The notes under the pieces: generated by a model | Database searches by the model: none | What the model was told of the DNA's origin: nothing | The model's input: only the letters and a program-made list of their open reading frames with translations | From: Lucinisca nassula | Lineage: Eukaryota; Mollusca; Bivalvia; Lucinida; Lucinidae | Assembly (NCBI GenBank): GCA_963580285.1 | Contig: OY757026.1 | Coordinates: 85,286,651-85,350,650, forward strand | DNA length: 64,000 nucleotides | Reading direction: 5' to 3' | Translations under genes and position numbers: made by a program | Shown here: positions 55,621 through 64,000 of the stretch, piece by piece | How the letters are laid out: every line of letters begins with the position of its first letter | How positions within the stretch are numbered: the stretch's first letter is position 1

Positions 55621-55895
55621 CAAATCAAAAATTGTGGGTCATTTTATGTCGTCTCCTAGAGAAAGGGAGAAAAGAGATAGAAGTGGAGATGAAAGAGAGG
55701 GACAGAGGATTAAGAGGACAACAAATGGAAGTGTAGAAATAGAAGAAATAACAACATTCCCCCTCTACCTGTACCTACTGCAAGGACAGCAGAACGTGCC
55801 CAACTGTAAGTCAGTAGATACATGGCATATTCGCTTCACCCTACCATCCCGTTGTAGGACAGGTGGACAGGTGAATTAGATACATCACAGACAGC
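55620..55895. other. Unassigned purine-rich sequence
   Basis: GAGAAAGGGAGAAAAGAGAT and GGAGATGAAAGAGAGGGAC. Two frames are open but low in complexity. No product is supported. Confidence 0.35.
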
Positions 55896-56150
55896 GTCCC
55901 CATCAACATTATATAGGTCATTTTGGAGACGTTGTTTCCAATTTTGTGGGACTTTTACCCGACATTGAGATGAAATGACATCTCCAGCGCCCAATGTAAC
56001 CAAATGGGTTTATAAGCATGGACGGTCCGACTCTCACCGCTTTGCCTGGACAGGCTTAGATCCTCTAAGCGGTTTACCAGTACTCGTGTGCGGTCGGTTT
56101 CAGCTCTGCGAGAAAGCATCATGCAGTCCATATATTTCTTACGGGGCGGT
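55895..56150 (+). mobile_element. SINE-like repeat, truncated
   Basis: CGTCCCCATCAACATTATAT to CATCATGCAGTCCATATATT; the final GGGCGGGGGC end is replaced by ACGGGGCGGTCATTC. Confidence 0.7.
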
Positions 56151-56292
56151 CATTCAGTTTGAAAAATGAATGAATTACATCATGTAATTTGATTGGTTGA
56201 AATGTAAATGGGTGTGGGTAGATTAATTTATGCAACAGGATAGGATTAAAGAAAACGCTAGATCTCTTTTTCGGCTTGTTTTATTTTTCCAG

Positions 56293-56468
56293 GCCGCATA
56301 TCATCATGACAAGTACTGACTTTCCAAACCCTGCGTTTGCAGGGGGACAAGGACACATACACAACATAAAGTTGGTGTTACTAGGAGACATGGCTGTAGG
56401 GAAGACGTCGATTGCCCTCAGGTTTGCTAGAGGAACATTTGAAAACAACTACAAACAGACAATTGGAG
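56293..56468 (+). CDS. Rab-family small GTPase, first coding exon (CDS from 56306)
   Basis: Rab GTPases cycle between GTP and GDP forms and direct vesicle tethering and fusion on endomembranes. An acceptor (ttatttttccag, to 56292) shows that a 5' untranslated exon lies upstream, and ATG at 56306 is the first in-frame Met after it. It encodes residues 1-54 and the first base of codon 55. GDMAVGKT (27-34) is the P-loop with the Mg-binding Thr34. YKQTIG contains switch I Thr52. The donor is ggag|gtatag. With the following exons the protein resembles the Rab5/Rab21/Rab22 group (LVLLGDMAVGKTS, WDTAGQERY, PMYLRGAQVALIVYD), though the subgroup is uncertain. The C-terminal Cys prenylation motif lies beyond the window. 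It is intact, spliced and not a retrocopy. Confidence 0.95.
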
Positions 56469-56639
56469 GTATAGATTTTCATTTTTCAGTATTCCATAAA
56501 GCTTGTTAACACAGGGGAATGGCTTATTATCGCTTGAGGATAAATTTCTCCAAATCAAGTGGCCAAGTTCACAAAAGAGATCAACTTGTTCCCGTTCAAC
56601 TACTTACTAGTCTAGTTTACACTAGGTTGCGATCAACAA

Positions 56640-56935
56640 AATAGAAGGGGAGGCAATGATCAGGAATCGATACAATTAACCCACAGCTCTCATGGCATCA
56701 GAGACACCAAAGGGAAAGAAACACAAACGCGCAACAACAGACCCCAATGAAAACACCAATAGCGAGAAGCCCGAAGTACAGTTACTTTCCCACAAAATGG
56801 CCAATAGGCTATCCAAAATAAAATAATATAAGCGACACAAGCACCTAAAGACAAACCATAACACATATAAACCGCGACAGAAGAACCGCCTTGGAACGGT
56901 CAGCGGAAACGAATTCAACTGGGGGACTTAAATCT
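56640..56935 (-). mobile_element. Solitary Naiad 3' UTR in Rab intron 1
   Basis: AATAGAAGGGGAGGCAATGA to CGGAAACGAATTCAACTGG; it belongs to the diverged subfamily of the 48.8-kb copy. Confidence 0.8.
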
Positions 56936-57599
56936 AGTTCACACAAGGGACCACGTTTGCCTGAATCAGATAGTCTGGTTCCCATAAGTGACCTAGTCGT
57001 CCAGGATCAACTAAGCAAGTTCAAACTAGTAATTATATGTAAGACGCTTCCCATCAGCCAGACTTGTCCACCCAAGTTACTGAGTAACCAAGTCAGTTTG
57101 GATCAACTGATCTAGGTCACACCAGGAACAAGGCTGGTCAAGACCAACTAGCTAATACTACATTAGGGTCTATGTTTGTCAGGATCAACTACATGTAGTT
57201 TAATTCACACCAGGGACCAAATAAGTCGGGATCAACTATTGTAGTCCACAGTTGGTCGCTGGTGTAATGTATTCTAGTTGAACTGTACCAACTCGGTCTG
57301 TAGAGCGAAGAAGTAAAGGTGAACCGAACCAACTTGGTTGCTAGAGTGAACTATGCTATTGGACCCTGACCAGTAAACTTATCTAGTAGATCCCGACAAA
57401 CTTGATGACCACTGCGAACTAGACTAGTTGACCAAAACTATTTTGTCACTTGTTTCAACTAGACTAGGTCAGACTGGCCTATTTGTTCCCTAGTGCAAAC
57501 TTGACTAGTTGACTTGGTTCCTTATATAAACTATTAGTAATTGACTATCCTGTATTACACCAGGTCAACCAATATTTTCCGGAGGTCATAAATCATAAA

Positions 57600-58020
57600 T
57601 CATGTTTGCAATTGTGTCAATTAATACAATTGTCATAAATCAAGTAATTTCGTTTTGGCCAACTTACAGGTCCTCGGTAGAAGCCTCCGTGTTGCAGTGG
57701 TTACGCTACTCGCCTTGTAAACCAGGGTTCGCAGGATCGATCCCGGGCTTCTCCAGAATTTCGGATGAATCTTTAAACCGAGGTCCCGTCTCCGTATGAC
57801 CTTAGTTGTTGGTGGGACGTAAAACTCAACACTCACTCACAGATCCTCGGTCAGCTGTATTTGCCTCGGCCTTCAGCCTCGAGCCAATACAGCAGACCTC
57901 GGACCTGTAACTGGGCCAATACGAAATTACTTGATTGACCTCGGACCTTCAGCCTCGGGCCAATACAGCTGACCGGGGACTTGTAACTGGGCCAATACGA
58001 AATTACTTGATTAATAACAT
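57600..58020. repeat. CAAGTAATTTCG-end MITE with SINE inside and a duplicated half
   Basis: ATCAAGTAATTTCGTTTTGG at 57638 faces GGGCCAATACGAAATTACTTGA (22 bp) at about 57913 and again at about 57990. The TCGGCCTTCAGCCTCGAGCC block is also repeated. The SINE at 57682-57840 is flanked by a short (A/C)(G/A)(G/T)TCCTCGGT duplication. Confidence 0.6.
57682..57840 (+). mobile_element. tRNA-derived SINE
   Basis: GCCTCCGTGTTGCAGTGGTTA head, B box GGATCGATCCC at about 57734, then CCGTCTCCGTATGACCTTAG and TGGTGGGACGTAAAACT with a CACTCACTCA tail. Flanking AGGTCCTCGGT and AGATCCTCGGT resemble a target-site duplication. Confidence 0.75.
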
Positions 58021-58189
58021 TATATTCTAGTTTATCCAGATACACTGGGTCACTAGCTCACGTGTGAACTAGACCAGCTGTTCCGGAACAAACTTAATCA
58101 CTAGAGAGCCATTAGACCTATCCACACTAGGGTCCAAGTTGATACGGATCTTATATTCTTGCACACCAGATAAGGAAATCCATTGTTTT

Positions 58190-58575
58190 AGCTTGGGATA
58201 GAAATTCTGTTCTAACCCTGGTATTCTTACCCAGAATCTAATATTCTCGCGCGTTTGATAAATGCTATGGTTGAATACGACCTCATATGCTCCGTCGTTA
58301 AGGTTGACGTCACAGCACGTTACGTGACGTCACTAAATATTCCTGTATTCACAATATGGCGGACGTCGGTAACAGAAGGGACTGCAGCATTAAAACCCAC
58401 GCTTAGAAATGGAAGGTATGCAAGAAAAAGAATCCTACAAAGGTGTGAGGGGTGGATAGAAAAATCCATCCATCGGGATTACTGTCCGGCATCACTCGGC
58501 AAGCCTGGTGATGCCGGACAGTGACCCTCGGGATGGACTTTTCCAGCCATCCCTCACACCCATTTAAGATTCTTA
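58190..58575 (-). repeat. Large foldback MITE (TGTGAGGGGTGGA family), reverse copy
   Basis: GTGTGAGGGGTGGATAGAAA / CCATCCCTCACACCC, with GTCCGGCATCACTCGG and TGGTGATGCCGGAC inside. The left 250 bp is the reverse of 40190-40440. Confidence 0.75.
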
Positions 58576-58705
58576 TAGTCTACTTTACACAAACGATCGT
58601 GTTGGTCCGTTTCAACTAGACTAAGTAGTGACCAAATTGGTCCGAGGGAAAAGCTAATTGTTTAATTGTGCAATACCCCTCTATGTATTTTCAACTTTGT
58701 TTATA

Positions 58706-58917
58706 CAGTAAAATTACGCTATTAAGACCACCTAAAATTTAAAATAGAAAAGCTAATGGTGAAGGTTTCAGTTATTATTTCTTCATGTTTTCTGCGCCCG
58801 GTGTCTCCTTATAAAAGGTAACCTTTGGGACTGTTCAAAGTGGTCTTAATTCAAAGTGGTCTTAAGACCACTTTTGAACAGTCCCAAATGTGGTCTTAAT
58901 ATAAGAGTTTTATTATA
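58706..58917. mobile_element. Mariner/pogo-type MITE abutting Rab exon 2
   Basis: The left TIR is ACAGTAAAATTACGCTATTA then AGACCACC. The right TIR is GGTCTTAATATAAGAGTTTT then ATTATA, complementary with mismatches. An inner GTGGTCTTAAGACCAC palindrome is present. The element ends at 58917, and exon 2 starts at 58924. Confidence 0.75.
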
Positions 58918-58923
58918 TTTCAG

Positions 58924-59075
58924 CAAGTTTTGTGAAGCGGATCGTGGAGGTAAACGACTATGTAATAAATTTTCAAATATGGGACACAGCGGGTCAAGAG
59001 AGATACATGGCACTGGTTCCCATGTACTTGAGAGGGGCTCAAGTAGCGCTGATTGTGTATGACGTCACTGACAAG
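58924..59075 (+). CDS. Rab-family GTPase, second coding exon
   Basis: Acceptor tatatttcag; donor aag|gtatgg. It encodes residues 55-105 (codon 55 is split, G|CA). ASFVKRI follows switch I, WDTAGQERY (74-82) is the G3/switch II box with Gln79, and PMYLRGAQVALIVYDVTDK follows. The pyrimidine tract is short because a MITE end lies directly upstream. Confidence 0.95.
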
Positions 59076-59569
59076 GTATGGATTTTCCTATCCGTTTCTC
59101 TTACTTCTGCCATAAAGTCTAAACATATAAAACTTATGGGAAATTGTAATCAGGAGGTGATAGTAGGTTTTACGGTCCCATCACGTAAGCAAGTCCGAGT
59201 AATGGATACCCCCTAAACCCCACCTTTTTATAGAGAAAACATAACATTAGGACATAATGGGTGTAATAATGTCATTTAATTTTGGCGGGATGGGCAAAAG
59301 ATTGGGAGAAATTCGAGGAGACGACAAAATTATTGTCGATTTTAGTGCGTAAGAATCAAAATAGATAAGCTCTACGGTGTGTTTGTCATAGTTTGGCATT
59401 AATGGGCAATTCACTCGCGCTACGCTCTCGTGATTTGATGTGTTTATCAACTGATCTCCAAACCGAGATTTATTACTCTTCAAGTCATTGCTAGAACTCA
59501 TCTATGTCTCAATACTAACACATCGTGTTTATATGTCAATTGACGAATATGGCGTCTAACTTTTGGTTT

Positions 59570-59900
59570 TCATTTGCTCCAGCATTTCAGTTCTTTCATG
59601 CTGTTCATGGTTTTTTATTTCATGTTGGTGTTTTTCCCTGTGGAGTCTCTTACCGGAGATGTGTTACGAGGCAAACGTAGCAGAAAATATGGAAGCGAAA
59701 TCGATAGAGTGTTAACCACAGCTCACATCAATGACACAAAAGGGAAACACAAACATGAAATAAATAGACCCTAATATGCCTAATATGCATCAGTAGCGTA
59801 AAGCCAAAAGGACAGTTACTTTTCCACAAAATGGCCAATTGAACATCAAAAAAAATAATATAAGCGATTCACACACTCAAACCATAACAAAAATAAACCA
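59570..59900 (-). mobile_element. Rearranged Naiad 3' UTR pieces
   Basis: CTCCAGCATTTCAGTTCTTTC at 59578 runs in plus sense. ACACAAAAGGGAAACACAAAC to AACAAAAATAAACCATAG at 59730-59900 runs in minus sense. Together they look like an inverted or rearranged solitary 3' end. Confidence 0.6.
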
Positions 59901-59995
59901 TAGCCCCTGCCCATCGGGGCTTGAAGAAACGAGTACTGGTAAACCGCTTAGAGGATCTATGCCTGCCCAGGCATGCTTATAAACCCTATTTGTAT
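59900..59995 (-). mobile_element. SINE-like repeat, internally deleted
   Basis: CCCCTGCCCATCGGGGCTTG, AGTACTGGTAAACCGCTTAG, GCATGCTTATAAACCCTATT; about two thirds of the element is missing. Confidence 0.7.
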
Positions 59996-60424
59996 GTAGC
60001 ATTTTCAATTTATGATGATGCCACGACGACATTGCGGATCTGACGCTCTGAACTAGACGCCAGTTTGGTTTTACGGTCGCATTGGAATGATTTATGTGGA
60101 GTTTTGGGGCGATATTGTCATAATTTGCCATTGGAATTATAAGTTATACAAGAATAATGATCCATGGTTATTTCATTGCAGTAACATTTGCTGGATCCCT
60201 CGGAAGATATTTGAACACTCGGTCTAGCGGCCTTATTTTAAACACCTTCCTCGGAACCCGGCAGATGCTAACGCATGGAAAACCACTGGCTATTTCTACA
60301 ATTTACTAATCTATCATATTTCAAGAGCTGTTTGCTATGCGTGTTAATGTCTTAATTTTGGAGTTGTAATGTTTTGTGTGGTAAAAGCCTTGTTTATACC
60401 CGGTAATGACCCTAAAATGTGGAC

Positions 60425-60540
60425 AGATTGGACTATGGAAACAGTGCAGACCGATCTATGGAAAAAGTGCAGACCCAGATCCGACGGAGCAGTCGGATCA
60501 GGGTCTACACCGTTTGCAATTCCGTTTGCACCATGTAGAC
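60425..60540. repeat. Palindromic MITE
   Basis: AGTGCAGACCCAGATCCGAC / GTCGGATCAGGGTCTACACC around GGAGCA, with GTTTGCAA at the end. A partial duplicate of the left arm (CAGTGCAGACCGATCTATGG) precedes it. Confidence 0.75.
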
Positions 60541-61001
60541 TCGTTGCAGGATCGTGAAACAAATCTGTTAAAATTTTAGGAGAATTACAGCAAGTCTTCA
60601 AGGTGTCCTAGTTTTTATGATTTTTAGGGTAGATTGTGTACTGTGATTATGGTAAGAAGCGCGCCCAGCGCAAAGCCAGAGCTAGGTCATCACCAACAGA
60701 GCTGTCTTCCTCTAACCTCTGTTGCCCTATATGCAACTGAGTGTTCAAAGCTAGAAACGGTCTCGTCAGCCATCTTGGAACACACAAATAGTAACATTTC
60801 TCAAATATGAATAAGATTGGACAGATGAACTTTTAGTATTATGGTACTGCATGGACATTCTTATAAAAGGCGGTCTTGATTCGAAAAATCATTCAAAGTC
60901 TTCCAAATTCTATATGAATCTTACTGTCGGGGGTTGTGAGATTTACAAGCATATATGATAATGAATAAAGCGATACTTTTAGAGATTTTTCTTCCGTTTA
61001 G

Positions 61002-61115
61002 GAAAGTTTTCATGGCGTAGAAAAATGGCTTTTGGCTTTGGAAACCTACTCAGATGACGCACATCTAGTGTTAGTAGCCAACAAATGTGACCTTGACTTT
61101 GAGGTTCCAACAGAG
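61002..61115 (+). CDS. Rab-family GTPase, third coding exon
   Basis: Acceptor tcttccgtttag; donor gag|gtgaga. It encodes residues 106-143 in phase 0-0. ESFHGVEKWLLALE is the helix after switch II, and ANKCD (131-135) is the G4 guanine-specificity box (NKxD). The exon ends in EVPTE, before the SAK box. Confidence 0.95.
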
Positions 61116-61124
61116 GTGAGATAT

Positions 61125-61455
61125 TTTAAGCCCATAACTGAGCCAGTTCATTACGATATCACACCCGTGCGACATAGTGCATTTTATCAAATCTTCAAAA
61201 TGGCTACTTTTCTGATGAAAGCCCGCGATATTTTTTTTATTTATACTGGAAACATAGGTTGTGGGTGCTCGATCTCGTCAGCCATCTTGGAACACATCAG
61301 ATGAACTTTTATTATTATGGTACCCACAACCTATGTCTTGGTGCAGAAATGAGAAAAATAATTACTACCCCCTTAAACCCCAGTTTTCTCTTTATAAGAT
61401 GGGGTTTATGGGGGTGGGGTGTTCATTTCACGGACTTGTTCACGTGATAGATTGT
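61125..61455. repeat. Foldback element with a foreign loop
   Basis: ACATAGGTTGTGGGTGCTCG faces GGTACCCACAACCTATGTC. The usual GAACCGCCTC core is replaced by CTCGTCAGCCATCTTGGAAC...CAGATGAACTTTTATT, which matches 60764-60846 with a deletion. The right end is TTCACGGACTTGTTCACGTG. Confidence 0.75.
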
Positions 61456-62278
61456 CAATGGAACCAAAGTTAACAAAGCTGCTGACCTGCTCCTGTGTGT
61501 TAACTGTGGATCTTTGTTAAGTCAGATGTTGGAAAAATGTTTGAAAAAAAAATGCTGGGGACCGTTAGCTGTTGTCCTCTCGATTACTTCTGACAAGTGC
61601 ACTTTTCAACGCGGCTCACAATGCTGCTGTTCGTTAGCTGTTGTCTATTGGATAATTACTGGCCAATTACTCTTTAGTAGGCACTTTTCGACTTTTCTGT
61701 CAAATATGCTGTTAACAGCCTATTATTATATCTCGGAAAACATTATTTTACTCGGAAAACCGAGTATTTTCATCTTATTAAACCTTAGTTTATATATATG
61801 GTAAGAGGCTGTCAAAGCCTGTGTGGTCCTTGACATATTGATAAGTGGTTTAGGCATTTATCTAATATGAAATAACTCTGTGGGGTTTTTGGCTGTTCTG
61901 ATCTGTTTTTACCTGTAGTGGCTGCTCGAAGTCACCATAGTATAAACTGTTCATCAATACTGTCACCATATGCTATTCTGGTAATAAGGTATGTCTAACA
62001 TAACCTATATGTTTGTCTATGTTCCGCCTGTCATTCAGGTGGTAGGGTATAGTAAATATTTCCTATTCAGTAACTAATTTCTGAATATTGACAAACAATG
62101 AGATCCTAGAACACGGCATCTGATCTTTGTCTGTACTTTATGCTGAAGATATACATTTTTTTTTACATTACCACAAACAAGACCAACCGAAAACCATGTA
62201 ATCGGAAATAGACCTAGCTGAAATATAAATGACGCCGTCTAATATTGGATAATGATTGGAGTGAAACAACAACAAAGA

Positions 62279-62720
62279 AATAGAAGTGAAGGTAAAAACC
62301 AGGGGTCGATACAATTAAACCGCACCAACCATCAGAGTCACCAAATGGAAAGAAACACAAACATGAAATAACTTGACCCTAATGGAAACATCAATAGGGG
62401 AAAGCCAAAAGGACAATTACTTTCCCACAAAATGGCCTATTGGCTATCCAAAACAAAATAATATAAGCAATACACACATTCAAAGACACACAATAACAAA
62501 AATAAACCGCGACAGAAGAATCGCCTTGGAACGGTCAATGAAACGAATTCTACTGGGGATGTGGGGGTTGGGGTGGGGGTGGCTTAAATCGATTTTACAC
62601 GGTCGCAGTCCTCGCCCTTGATTCCGTCGCGATTTGGACAAATATTTTGTTCAGTCCGCATGAAGGTCTCCTAACCCATCAGTGCAACATCTCCGAGAAC
62701 ACAAAAATAAAAAAACCGTA
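62279..62720 (-). mobile_element. Solitary Naiad 3' UTR
   Basis: ATAGAAGTGAAGGTAAAAAC to TCCGAGAACACAAAAATAAA, with a G-rich expansion at 62556-62582 where other copies have GGGGGGCTTAAATCG. Confidence 0.8.
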
Positions 62721-63135
62721 GAGATTAAACAAGAACAAATTGATGAAATTAGGTCAATGGTACAATATACTGTATCATTGTAAGCAACCAAAGCTTTGAT
62801 TTGATTTTGTGGCCCTGACGCTATTTTCAAGGAAACAGGCCTAAAAACTGTCAGTTGTGGCTTGTTTGCACCAAATTTTAATCAAACTTGGTACAATACA
62901 TCATTGCAACATACAAGAGATTAGATTAGACTTTGCCATTCCTTCAAGGTCTAAGACCCCCGAAAACTGTCAGTATTGGACAAAATGGCCTGTCTGCACC
63001 ATATCTCGTTTACGAATTGCTGAATGGACACTTTGACATCGCAGCCTATCAAAGATTTGATAAGGTTTTGGTGTTCTTGCCCTTCTATGGTCACAGACTC
63101 ACGAAAACTGTAAGTTTTTGGCAAATAACGATTTT
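62720..63135. repeat. Interspersed repeat, diverged copy of the 46.7-kb family
   Basis: CTATTTTCAAGGAAACAGGC, ATCAAACTTGGTACAATACA then TCATTGCAACATAC, and AAAATGGCCTGTCTGCACC blocks. Confidence 0.6.
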
Positions 63136-63189
63136 ATGCATCTTAGATTTTCGGAACCTAAAGCTAGTTTTCAAATTCAACTTGGTGTT

Positions 63190-63530
63190 TTAGTTATGTG
63201 ATCTAAGGCAACTAGAACACTTGGTTTCCAGTGGCTAAATATATATCTGTGTCCCCAGGATGTAAAATTAACAACATACAAAGGACTTGTTTGCCTAGTT
63301 TTGGAATTTGATAGTTGTGTTTTGGACCCCTGTGATGAGGATGGTTCTTCAAGAGGAAATAGAAACAAAAAAAAAATAAAATAAATAAAACTGTGCTGCT
63401 AGTATATTAACTGGCAACTTTGAAACTGTATGACTGGAATACTTAAAAAATAAGGTTGGGGTCTCCCACGAAAAAGAGGAGGGACAAAAAACCTATGCTC
63501 TTGTACAAAAGTCTAACAAATGCCGTTAGC
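63190..63530 (+). pseudogene. LINE reverse transcriptase C-terminal fragment
   Basis: Across frames the + strand gives KATRTLGFQWLNIYLCPQDV, KLTTYKGLVCLVLEFDSCVL then DPCDED, and after frameshifts KKRRDKKPMLLYKSLTNAV. This is the thumb region signature of CR1-type LINEs. It is heavily decayed and lies in Rab intron 3. Confidence 0.75.
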
Positions 63531-63649
63531 ACTCAAAATTACATTTTTCTCCAATTAGCCCTCGAGAAAACCATCGTTTATTGACTTTTCACACCTCCCG
63601 TATTGCAAAAAATGACAAGTGACCATTCTCTCCTCCGCCAAAAAGAGAC

Positions 63650-63930
63650 AGGAATCACGCCTATACAAATATATAGAAATCTCACCACCAAAAATGGAAA
63701 ATTTCCAGATAATAAAATTCTGATATTTTTCAAATTTATGAACAAAACAGAGATTGTGGGAACTCGTTAGAACCGCCTTGCCGTGACGGTTCTTATGAGT
63801 ACCACTTTCTCTGTTTTTGTGTAGAAATAAGAAAGATAATTATTGCATACCAATGTAAAACCCAGATTCACTTCATAATAGTTGTGTGTAAGGGGTCAAA
63901 ATTATATGAGCGTGTTTTCGCCATGGTATT
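63650..63930. repeat. Foldback element, GAACCGCCT core
   Basis: AGATTGTGGGAACTCGTTAG then AACCGCCTTGCCGTGACGGTT and CTTATGAGTACCACTTTCTCT; ends ATCACGCCTATACAAATAT and GAGCGTGTTTTCGCC. Confidence 0.75.
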
Positions 63931-63983
63931 TCAATACAGCGTTTACTTTTGTACTAACAGAATGAATTTCTTGTATTTTTCAG

Positions 63984-64000
63984 GAGGCAGAACAGTTTGC
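63984..64000 (+). CDS. Rab-family GTPase, fourth coding exon (truncated by window)
   Basis: The acceptor ttgtatttttcag is followed by GAGGCAGAACAGTTTGC, giving EAEQF and the start of Ala, in phase 0. This corresponds to the E-A-x-x-(F/Y)-A helix before the SAK motif of Rab proteins. Confidence 0.9.

Larger units (their letters stand above)
56600..58650. repeat. Host element rich in GGATCAACTA / AACTAGACTAG motifs, multiply interrupted
   Basis: Dozens of related short motifs recur in both orientations: GGATCAACTA, TAGTTGAAC, GAACTAGAC, CACACCAGGGACC, GACCAAC(T/A)TGGTC. Outer segments AGTCTAGTTTACACTAGG (about 56612) and AGTCTACTTTACACAAACGA (about 58576) may be its direct or inverted ends. 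Three other elements are inserted in it. Confidence 0.5.
56469..58923 (+). other. Rab intron 1
   Basis: 2455 bp, gt...cag. It is filled by mobile DNA: a Naiad 3' UTR (56640-56935), a repeat rich in GGATCAACTA and AACTAGACTAG motifs (56600-58650), a SINE (57682-57840), inverted CAAGTAATTTCG repeats, a large foldback MITE (58190-58575) and a mariner-type MITE ending 6 bp before exon 2. Confidence 0.9.
59076..61001 (+). other. Rab intron 2
   Basis: 1926 bp, gt...tag. It holds half of a foldback element (59185-59245), Naiad 3' UTR pieces (59570-59900), a SINE-like stub (59900-60000) and a palindromic MITE (60425-60535). Confidence 0.9.
61116..63983 (+). other. Rab intron 3
   Basis: 2868 bp, gt...cag. 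It contains a foldback element with a replaced loop (61125-61455), a Naiad 3' UTR (62279-62720), a GGTCA-type repeat (62720-63130), a LINE fragment (63190-63530) and another foldback element (63650-63930). 61460-62270 holds nothing I can assign. Confidence 0.9.

Overview
The window looks like nuclear DNA of a bivalve mollusc. It is AT-rich and intron-dominated, and it is packed with interspersed repeats, foldback MITEs, SINE-like elements and retrotransposons of kinds typical of clam and mussel genomes. No bacterial-style gene organisation is present. The species cannot be fixed from sequence alone; a heterodont clam or dreissenid-like animal is my inference.

Host genes. One gene is certain: a Rab-family small GTPase on the + strand, with four coding exons at 56306-56468, 58924-59075, 61002-61115 and 63984 to the window edge. 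All splice phases fit and the P-loop, switch, WDTAGQE and NKxD motifs are intact. The gene runs off the right end. Upstream, three short + strand stretches (1012-1125, about 36361-36473, 46350-46454) look like exons of another gene that I cannot name.

Retrotransposons, 8-20 kb. (1) A CR1/L2/jockey-like LINE lies as two oppositely oriented pieces meeting at about 9258-9262. The minus piece carries the second half of the reverse transcriptase and the plus piece carries zinc knuckles, endonuclease and the first half of the RT. The two halves meet at the same point in the protein, as expected for a twin-primed (5'-inverted) insertion. (2) Two head-to-tail, nearly identical copies of a Penelope-like element lie on the minus strand with a constant 4150-bp offset (11831-15989 and 15990-19359). 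Their domain order is N-terminal GIY-YIG endonuclease, then a CxC domain, then a C-terminal RT, which matches the permuted Naiad clade. The ORF of the complete copy (12400-15624, about 1074 codons) is interrupted only by four in-frame TGA codons, at least three of them at positions where Cys is expected, and by no TAA, TAG or frameshift. This is the signature of a selenocysteine-encoding retroelement. (3) LINE 3' fragments lie at 19490-20085 and 63190-63530.

Repeats. A 78-bp satellite of about 38 units fills 26421-29394. A 260-bp tandem array with alternating A/B units fills 37910-39265. Five long GGTCA-rich or tandem-unit bivalve repeats cover 3313-6973, 20160-25155, 29937-31771, 36523-39699 and 41592-45480. 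A roughly 290-bp SINE-like family occurs well over ten times. Several palindromic MITE families are scattered throughout. Detached 3' UTRs of the Naiad family recur at 26.0, 40.9, 43.0, 48.8, 56.6, 59.7 and 62.3 kb. Most of the remaining sequence between these items is unassigned intergenic or intronic DNA.
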